This document shows positions 56,452 to 64,000 of a stretch of 64,000 nt of DNA, in pieces. The notes under the pieces are model-generated. The model did not search any database. It was not told the origin of the DNA and was given only the letters and a program-made list of their open reading frames with translations. This DNA comes from Isoetes taiwanensis (Eukaryota > Streptophyta > Lycopodiopsida > Isoetales > Isoetaceae): the NCBI GenBank assembly GCA_021234155.1, contig JAJEKV010000024.1:16577030-16641029 (forward strand), given 5' to 3'. The stretch's first letter is position 1, and every line of letters starts with the position of its first letter. Made by a program: the position numbers and the translations under genes.

Positions 56452-57368
56452 ATACATCATGCATACTATTGGTATGGAACACTGACATTTATTGAAATAA
56501 TCTAAGCAAAACAACCATAGTTTTTACAAAAAGAAATAAATAGTCATCTTCTTTAGAGGTCACCAAATTAGTTGCTAACGATTATATTTGAATAGGACCA
56601 TGCAAGTGATGGATATTATCATTTAGTATTCTCATGTTGCACATGAAGTCCATTTGCTACATTTAGTATTCCTTTCAAAATATGGAAGAACTAAATTGAT
56701 AAGGCTGAAAGGAAGATTGCAACTTAAACGAAATTTACATTGTTTTCGATGGAAATCATGATCTAATCATGTCCAAGCTCTTCTGTTGTTTGAGACACAC
56801 AAAAATTTTGCACCAAATTAAGAAAAGACTTTCTATCCCTCATTAAATTGCATATCCTAAAAGGTCAACAAGGGAAGAAAGGCCTACCAATACCAATTTA
56901 CCCTAATTTTATGGTCATAAGGCTTCCTAATTGAAATAACAGTTTTAGATGTACCAAACAAAAGAGTGATATAGTTTTTCTTTCCCCAATTTTGAAATTA
57001 GGATTGTATCTTTTCATTAACTTGAAAGATACAATCCGTAATATTTAATAAGGAGAAATTTTAGGGAGGAGAAAATTACATGAAGAATTTTTTGGCGGCC
57101 ACCAGGTGACCCGTGGCACTGCCCTCTAGATCAGCTCACTGCTGCAAAAAAAAATTCAAATGAATTTTTTTGTTCCCAAAATTCTCCAACGGAAAAAAAA
57201 TGGGCTTGAACTTTTCCGCAGGTTTTCTTATTCCGATAGTTTTCTTATTCCGGTACATTTCTGACACCTCTGCATTGGCGGTGCCACTTAGCAAGGGACA
57301 GGTGATGAGGTGGAGATCAGGTGCGAATTAGGTGGAGATTTTTCTTTGAAAGAAACTTTTGTTTGGGG
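56452..57368 (+). repeat. 1.15 kb repeat, copy 1, right part
   Basis: Matches 60158-61075 from CATCATGCATACTATTGGTA to TTTCTTTGAAAGAAACT with scattered differences. Noncoding. Confidence 0.8.
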
Positions 57369-58357
57369 GCAAAATTTCTAGATTTCAAGGCCCCTTTTAT
57401 TCTCTTCTTTAACAAAGTTTTATGAGGAGCTTGGTTCGGGAAACTTTTTAAGTATAAAAGTCAAATTTCCTGCTGGATCTAGCCCATGATCCATTTCTGC
57501 TTCATCTGTACCAACAAAACCTCTGTTTCGGCTTCATTTGTCCCACAACAAAGACCTCTATTTGTTTTTATCTGACCCAAGGCCTCTGTTTTCGTTTGAA
57601 CTGTAATAAAAGACCTCTGTTTCGGCTTGCATGAAACGACTTCCTAGCTATTGATTGAAAGCGGCTCTTAGGAAGAAACAGTAAAAGCATATGGGCAACA
57701 AATATGAGTTGAAGCTCCGAATAAAAGGGACATATGAAGCCCAAGCAGAGGTGCAGACGAATCAAAACGACGAACTTGAGGTGCAGATAAAGCCGAAAGA
57801 GATATGCAATCAAAAACAAAACAGAGGCGTTCAAAACAGAGGTTCCCAAACCACTTGTCGGCAGGGATCTTCTTAAGCGAGGGGATCTACTAGAACCTTT
57901 GATCAAACAAGGGGATCGATTTCTGGATATAGTAGCAATAGAGGCTACAACATGACATGTTATCAGAGTTAAGTCATTTTTTTCGTGGAAACATTTTAAA
58001 ACAATGCCAGCTAGCTAAATCTAGACCTTATTATGATGTAGCTAAATTAGTTCAAAATTCATTTTAAAAGTTTCTATGGTTTAGCTAAACAATACAAAAT
58101 TTCATTCTCTTACTTTCTAGCGTTTGGCTAAAGAGATCGAAGGTTGCTGCGAGCGCGAGACAATGTGATCTTCCGCTGCCCAAAATACAACAACCTCAGG
58201 ACACGATTCTCCCATTTGAATTGGTGCTCAACCTTACCTGTTTTCTTTGGTTGTCCTTCAACAATTCGTGGAGTGTGTGCATTTGTGAAGGAAAGCATAG
58301 ACACGTGAGAGACTATCTAAAAAGACAATTTCACTGTGATATGCAAACATGTAATTT
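57369..58357. other. Noncoding DNA
   Basis: C/T-rich near 57480-57650, with repeated (ACC)TCTGTTT.GGCTTCAT phrases; nothing recognisable as a gene. Confidence 0.4.
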
Positions 58358-58417
58358 TGTCCCATGGCCTGCTTAGGCCCCCGCGGACGTTAATACCAAT
58401 TATCTTATCTTATCTTA
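58358..58417 (+). mobile_element. LINE 3' tail with (TATCT)n
   Basis: TGTCCCATGG, GCTTAGGCCCCCGCGGACGT and TAATACCAATTATCTTATCT. The same order as the ATTCT-tailed LINEs (GTCCCATAGGCC...CCGTGGACG...), but a different pentamer. Confidence 0.55.
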
Positions 58418-58837
58418 AAATTATTAATTTTTTCCATTTCCTTTAGCCAATATTTTTTGAAATTGTGCTAAAAAATCGTCAAATAGCTAAGTTTAGCCCT
58501 TAAATTATTTCAGATTGTGATTGCGTATAGTTTTTTGAAACTGTAGTGATTTTTGTTGGCAGAAGGGAGAAATTTTGACATCCATCGTCGGGGATATGGA
58601 TTTCATCTTCCTTATGAAAACTTAGGAACTTGATGTGCATAGGCTAGATCTGCCAAGCTAATAACACTATTCGTTGTTCAATGAGTCCACAGGCAAGCAG
58701 GGACATGAGGATATAGCCTGCTACTATTGAACATCGTTAGCAACGTTAGTCTCCCTACACAAGATGGAATGCACGAGGCAAATTTATAAAAATGTCAAAA
58801 CCCACTGCCTCGTCCATTGGAAATTCAACACCTCAGA

Positions 58838-59222
58838 TCACCAAAAACGGCCGACCCATCCGATTACGCCCAGCATGCCTCTGCAGCGGCATACCATTCG
58901 AAAACCGGATTCGAGAGAAGACACCAACAATTTCTTGGCCGGAATCTTGACCTTGGCACTGAATGGATTCTCCAAGGCTGTAGAGTTTCCGGCATCAATG
59001 TTTCCAAATTCAGGGACGGAAATCTTTCGGCCTTTGAGCTTAGATTTAGCAGCGGGGGTATTGGCTCCAAGAGTGGTGGATTTTGCAGTAAGCCAAGGGA
59101 TAGGCTGAGGCTGATAAGAATAACCCATTTTTCTAGAATCTAATGCATCTCCGGCCTTCACTTTAACCAAATCCCCATGCTCGTCAAAGAACTCGAAAGC
59201 GGCATTAAGAAAATCCTCATAT
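58838..59222 (-). other. Exon-like fragment, weakly RIN4/NOI-like
   Basis: On the minus strand, after an acceptor-like CCTTAG, an open frame reads GYEDFLNAAFEFFDEHGDLV, KVKAGDALDSRKM, then KLKGRKISVPEFGNIDAGNS and AKVKIPAKK, stopping at 58838. VPEFGN.D resembles the VPxFGxWD core of NOI domains (RIN4-type membrane proteins), but the Trp is Ile and the YTxxF part is not evident. It may be a fragment of a host gene or chance. Confidence 0.25.
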
Positions 59223-59921
59223 CCTCTAAGGCTATGTATCGAAAAATAGCTCTAAAGTGAAAAATAACCCTAACTAAAGAAATAAAGGAATAAAAATAAA
59301 AGGGGGTAAACCATTGTGGATATGGAATTTAGACAATAAAAATGCGGAGTGCACTCTAGATATACTGATTAGTATGCCTTGCGCAATACGCCCATGAAAT
59401 CATATGAAAACCATGCCAAAAAGCGTATAAAATCACAAAAAAAATCCCCTGTTATTTTGCTACATATTCTAAACGAGGTGCACCCCGGACTACCATAGTC
59501 GCCGGATCTGTCGATCCTACGGCCCAGACTGTATGTTGAAGCCTCTGGACACCTCTCGTTTCGATTATGCTCATTTATGATTGGGGACGCCTATGATTTT
59601 AAGATGTCAAATACGAGTTTGCCTAAGGTTTTGATAGTATATCGAGCCTCTATACGGTTTCGCTTATTAGAATATGAAATACGAGGATTCGAGCCTCTAC
59701 CAAAATAACTCAATGTCCTAATAAGACTACTTTAACCAATCTAACCAGTGAGCTAATGTGACTATTTTTTATCTTAAATCCATGTTTTTTTTAATAGTAA
59801 CCCATTGAATTGTTTTAGGGATATGGTCTATGGTTTCAAGAATTATATCTATATCAAATCCCCCTGGAACCCCCTGTTATTTTGCTACATATTTGAATGC
59901 AAGTGTAGATATAAATTTAAT
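59223..59921. other. Noncoding DNA with a tRNA-like segment
   Basis: AT-rich; CCCCTGTTATTTTGCTACAT occurs twice (59448, 59870). Otherwise only the tRNA-like unit at 59685-59765. Confidence 0.4.
59685..59765 (-). other. tRNA-derived (SINE-like) head
   Basis: The minus strand has an A-box-like TTAGCTCACTGGTTAGATTG and, about 55 bases on, the B-box-like GAGGCTCGAATCCTCG. The anticodon arm is not convincing, so a SINE head or tRNA pseudogene is more likely than a working tRNA. Confidence 0.45.
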
Positions 59922-61075
59922 AGTATGTTTCTTATTTTTTTAAATTTATCATGTGCATATGGCTGGCAATATGTAAATAGTTATTTGGGTACCACATAAC
60001 CCCCATTAGCCATCTTGCTTCCATTCTTTTTAATCGTCGAAGAAGAAAATCGTGGCAAATAATAACATTACACCTTAAATGAAATCCATCCTTTCTCCTC
60101 TTCTTGATATTCTTTGTGTTTAGACTTTTGTCTTTGCCTTTACATTGGCTAAGCACATCATGCATACTATTGGTATGGAACAGTGACATTTATTGATATA
60201 ATCTAAGCAAAACAACCATAATTTTTACAAGAGAACAAAGAAATAAATAGTCGTCGATTCTTTAGAGGTCACCAAATTAGCTAACGATTATATTTGAATA
60301 GGACCATGCAAGTGATGGATATTATCATTTAGTATTCTCATGTTGCACATGAAGTCCATTTGCTACATTTAGTAATCCTTTCAAAATGTGGAAGAACTAA
60401 ATTGATAAGGCAGAAAGGAAGATTGCAACTTAAACGAAATTTACATTATTTTTGATGGAAATCATGATCTAATCATGTCGAAGCTCTGCTGTTGTTTGAG
60501 ACACACAAGAAGTTTGCACCAAAAACTTCTTTAAGAAAAGATTTTCAATCCCTCGTTAAATTGCATATCCTAAAAGGTCAACAAGGGAAGAAAGGCCTTA
60601 CCAATACCAATTTACCCTAATTATATGGTCATAAGGCTTTCTAATTGAACAGTTTTAGATGTACCAAACAAAAGAGTGATATAGTTTTTTCTTTCCCCAA
60701 TTTTGAAATTAGAATTGTATCCTTTCATTAACTTGAAAGATACAATCCGTAATATTTAATAAGGAGAACTTTTGGGGAGGAGAAAATTACATAGAATAAT
60801 TTTTTGGCGGCCATCAGGTGACCCGATGGCGCTGTCCTCTAGGTCAGCTCGCTGCTGCAAAAAAGAATTCAAGTGAATTTTTTTGTTCCCAAAATTCTCC
60901 AACGAAAAAAAATGGGCTTGAAACTTTTCTGCAGGTTTTCTTATTCTGATAGTTTTCTAATTCCGGCACATTTCTGACACCTCTTCATTGGCGGTGCCAC
61001 TTAGCAAGGGACAGGTGATGAGGTGGAGATCAGGTGCGAATTAGGTGGAGATTTTTCTTTGAAAGAAACTGTTAT
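59922..61075 (+). repeat. 1.15 kb repeat, copy 2 (uninterrupted)
   Basis: From AGTATGTTTCTTATTTTTTT to CTTTGAAAGAAACT; the ends are loosely inverted (AGT..TTTCTT / AAGAAACT). It matches 52190-52434 plus 56452-57368. Possibly a non-autonomous DNA transposon, but there is no clear target duplication. No coding. Confidence 0.65.
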
Positions 61076-61363
61076 TTTGGGTAGAAGCATGAAAGGGTGG
61101 GCAAAAAAAGTGCCCGTATTTTACATTTACAAATTCAAAATGTAAGGAAATCTTTCCCCCCCAGAAATTATTATTCTTGGAATGAATCATTAATAGGGCA
61201 AATAATTTTGAACTCTCCTCCCGCGCTCTGTTCAACCTTCCTCCCGCTCGAACCTCCATAGCCGAAAGCTTGACATCCATATTCGAACCTCCATAGCCAA
61301 GATCAGGACCTCCATAGCCAAAAGCTTGCATTTTCAGAGAGCTGAAGCACCAGGGAAGAGATC
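61076..61363. other. Putative upstream region of the right-edge gene
   Basis: Contains a C6 tract (61158) and three imperfect repeats of (GA)ACCTCCATAGCC(A)A at 61250-61325. No TATA box is obvious. Confidence 0.35.
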
Positions 61364-62618
61364 ATGACGAAGCAGCTTGGAACAAAGACATCTCCAAGGA
61401 AATCTCCTTGCAACAAACCTGTAAAGCCCATGCCAAGGTCTCCCACTAGAATTGCCGCCCGAAAACTCAAGAGTGGGTCTTCTTCAGATCGGGAGGTCTT
61501 GCCGCCCGAGTTTGACAAGGTAAGCATCAGGCAGCTTAGGAGCAACAATTTTGATAGCATGTTTCGTGGGGCTAGTGCAAATAGTGCGGGATGTTTGGGG
61601 TTCCAAAGCCCCCGGCCGTTAGGGGTTATCAAGAGTGCAGGATTAAGCCTGGTTGGATGGCAGATTTTTTTTCTGTGTATGAGCACGTTTTTTGTAGGAG
61701 GGACATTGCAAATCATCACATTCCATTGTATTTTGCCCGAGCATATGCACTTCATTACAAAGGAGTAAGCATTGATTGAGATGAGGTGAAAGCAAGTGCA
61801 AGTCTTCATTCAAAAGGCTCTCAAAAAGAATCCGACCTGACAGAATTAGCTACAGTAAAGTCTTCCAATGTTAAAGCTATTAAATGTATGCCTCAGGTAG
61901 AATTGGGGCAGCAGTTGGAAATGATGAAAAGGTGGAGGGAAACAAGAGCATTAGATTCTGCCTCCATGCTTGATGAAATACAGACTTTAAAAGAGAAAAG
62001 GAAAACAATGGAAATTGAATTGTTGAAGCATGAGAGTGATAAGAGCTTCTTGACAAGACTTGTGCGTAGTAAAGATGCAAAAATATGTGAGCAGCTTCAA
62101 AGATTATGGCAGTTTTAAAAGCAAGCGAGAAGCCAACTGATGTGCAAATGGCTTTGGCATCCCATTTAGAGGAGGAGAAATCAAGTTATATTGCTGACTT
62201 AGATGCTCTAATGATTCCCATTGATTGTTTAAAGGCTGATTTGCAAGAATTAGAAGCTGCCATTGAAAAAATCAGCAAGGATTTGGAAGTTAATTCCAAC
62301 TGTGAGAATAGAATAAAGGAGATGACTAAGCATTTGGAAAGATCAGACCCGATAGGCCTGCAGCCCGCTCCCATACTCGCAGCAAGACGGAGCGCTTCAT
62401 TCTCACATATAAGCAATACTTGCAGCAGCTGCAATGATTGCCTTGACTCGACCATGGTAATATCTCCACTTTGTGGTCATACATATTGTCTATTTTGTCT
62501 TGTATTCAGGGTTTCAATGACGAATATATGTGTACATGATTGTTCATGGTCCGAGGACCTGCGACACTGCTTAGGAATCCCTTCCGAAGGTACATCTATT
62601 TCTATTTTGATTACATAA
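61364..62618 (+). pseudogene. Coiled-coil / RING-like protein gene or remnant
   Basis: From ATG 61364 a basic N-terminus (SPRKSPCNKPVKPMPRSPTR) leads, after a frame change near 61590, to VPKPPAVRGYQECRIKPGWM and FARAYALHYKG, a TGA (61777), then a heptad-like coiled coil (QLEMMKRWRETR, LKEKRKTMEIELLKHES, LEEEKSSYIADLDAL). A second frame change is near 62110. The end has a RING-like pattern CNDCLDST...CGHTYCLFC (C-X2-C-X10-C-X-H-X2-C-X2-C, about 62430-62500). RING domains usually recruit ubiquitin E2 enzymes. The two frame changes could be introns or decay. A donor-like GAAG|GTACAT (62589) could join to the exons from 63190. Confidence 0.4.
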
Positions 62619-63189
62619 TTAGTTTGAGTGTACTTAGATGTAGTTAGTTTCCATCATGTACATAACTGTATTAACATTTGATTTGGCGTGGTTTTGTCTT
62701 TACTGTAAAGAGGAAATGTATTTGCTTCTGTACTTTACATTTACATGTGCCATGAAGTGCTTTTTCGGAATTCCTTTACAGGGTGTATTAATAGGGTGTA
62801 TTGCATTGACTGTATTTTGCATTTACATGTGATCAGAAATGCATATGAATTTGGTATTTGACTTTCCTTTACATTCAATGTTGAATGATGTATTTGATAG
62901 GGTGTATTGATAAAATATTTTGTTCTGAAATGCATTTGAATTTAGTATTTGGTTTTCCTTTACATTGTGATAGCTATGTACACTAATGTACTTCTATTTT
63001 GTCGTTACATTATCGTGAGAAAGTTTGCCCTCGTAGTAAAACCTACTTGCATGTAATTAACATTTGTTCTGCTTTTGATTTGCATCTCGATTGTTTTTCT
63101 TCAGATTTTGCTTCTATCTACTCTACATCTCCCTTGATTCTCAATCAAGTGTTTACATTTCTTATTGACACCCAATTGTGTCAATGCAG
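62619..63189. other. Intron-like AT-rich DNA with degenerate repeats
   Basis: CTTTACATT, GGGTGTATT and AATGCAT.TGAATTT.GTATTTG recur with a period of about 110-130 bp between 62720 and 62970. Confidence 0.5.
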
Positions 63190-64000
63190 ACATGGGTAGT
63201 ATCAAGAAAGGAAGAAGTAAAACTGCAGGTAAACTAAACAATTCATGTTTCGTGCACTATGCTTAAGTTCTGAATATAGCAAAATTTCATGTTGTAGGTG
63301 AAAAGAAGAATGTTATTGGGAAGGGGTTGCATTTACCATTCTCAGACATCCCAATTGCTGAACCTGGCACAAAAGATGCTGCTGCTATCGATGTTGGAAG
63401 CCCATCCACATCTACATCACCTTTGAGAATTGCAACAACTCATAAGCAATCAGTGCAGGATTTGGAGACAGAGGGGTATGTGGAAGGTAGGATGATTACA
63501 TTCTGATTACATTAAGATTGCATCTGTTGTAGTTAGAGTTCACTAATGTTCAATATTTTGCAGCAGAGTTTGTTTTCCAAAAAGAGATCCCACCGCTGAA
63601 GCCGAAATGCTATTATTGAGCAACTAGGCAAAGCCCGTAAAGTAATTCTGCTCCTTTTTTCGTGGTTTCTATTTTTTTTTTTTGTATTTTGAAACTTACG
63701 TTGACGTGTTTACGATAAAATTACCAAGATGTTGGTGACGACATTGAAAAAAAAATCCTCCGCTCATTGTTGAAGTTCAAGTTGAGGAAAAGGCTTGTTC
63801 TTTGGCGGTGCACGTGTTTCCTTTTTGTCTTGCTTTCAAAACATTAGAATGAAGCACTTTCTTGTCTTTAGAGACTTGCGACGATTCAAAGGAGCTAGAT
63901 GATATTGAAGAAGCCTTGGAGATTGCAGCCAAGGCAACGACTAAATTTATGGTCAAAGCTGATGCCAAAACAGCTGGAAAAAAAGAGAGTGCAAACCGTA
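63190..64000 (+). other. Set of small exons, gene continues beyond window
   Basis: Good splice sites define exon 63190-63228 (ends ..ACTGCAG|GTAAAC; reads MGSIKKGRSKTA), exon 63298-63486 (GEKKNVIGKGLHLPFSDIPI, AEPGTKDAAAIDVGSPSTST ... DLETEGYVE; donor GTAGGA) and a third from about 63564 (EFVFQKEIPPLKPKCYY, then TGA). Later segments DVGDDIEKK (about 63728), VEVQVEEKACSLAV and ETCDDSKELDDIEEALEIAA (after TTTAG at 63870) look like further exons of the same or an extended gene. Low-complexity, charged protein with no domain recognised. Phase allows fusion to the RING-like exon upstream. Confidence 0.4.

Noticed and set aside
56012-56514. Gly/Arg/Trp-rich frames on both strands
   Set aside because: They cross the GC-rich palindrome and GCC microrepeats; all frames are open there because of composition.
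59685-59765. Functional tRNA gene
   Set aside because: A- and B-box-like motifs are present but the anticodon arm and acceptor stem do not pair convincingly.

Overview
This is a plant nuclear window made almost entirely of nested transposable elements. The evidence for a plant is a priming site matching plant initiator tRNA-Met, a CACTA transposon with DUF4218/DUF4216 coding, LINE ORF1 with a DUF4283-like domain, a plant Copia, and noncoding DNA rich in microsatellites. The loose spacing and the LINE group (RT ORFs with a C-terminal CCHC motif and simple-repeat tails) suggest a large, repeat-rich genome. A fern or other non-seed plant is possible, but that is inference. No intact host gene is certain.

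The backbone is one old Copia element (Copia-A) broken into pieces over about 46 kb. Gag (9718-9357) and protease (1645-1484) lie on the minus strand. Pre-integrase (14763-15123), integrase (37166-38080), RT (38150-38434, 39237-39453) and RT end/RNase H (46023-47020) lie on the plus strand. Matching target-site duplications let the insertions be peeled off. A LINE carrying only ORF1 sits in the protease/pre-integrase junction and is itself split by a TIR DNA transposon (TIR-T). A 7.7 kb LTR element without coding (LTR-N, TA...TA termini) sits in the protease. A 22 kb composite sits before integrase, a pentamer-tailed LINE is in RT, and a 6.6 kb CACTA element is at the RT YVDD motif. The opposite orientation of the 5' and 3' halves implies an inversion of more than 13 kb with one breakpoint inside TIR-T.

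Layout: 1-1.5 kb TIR-T end, LINE half; 1.5-9.7 kb Copia-A 5' part with LTR-N and a nested LINE; 9.7-13 kb LINE RT copy, two (CT)n tracts and unclassified DNA; 13-15.1 kb TIR-T other end, LINE other half, Copia-A; 15.1-37.2 kb noncoding, strongly strand-asymmetric DNA interpreted as two nested hairpin-headed elements (HP-1 minus, HP-2 plus); 37.2-47.3 kb Copia-A 3' part with LINE and CACTA; 47.3-52.2 kb mostly featureless DNA; 52.2-61.1 kb two copies of a 1.15 kb repeat, one split by a GC-rich LINE and a further insert; 61.4-64 kb a possible coiled-coil/RING gene running off the right edge.

The most unusual content is structural. (1) A roughly 80-bp hairpin (H) occurs six times with conserved core and covarying outer stem, in LINE 3' ends, in a Copia 3' end and in noncoding elements. 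(2) HP-1 and HP-2 share a head module with a palindrome whose arms covary between copies. (3) HP-2 carries arrays of covarying mini-hairpins. None of these matches a named family I recognise.
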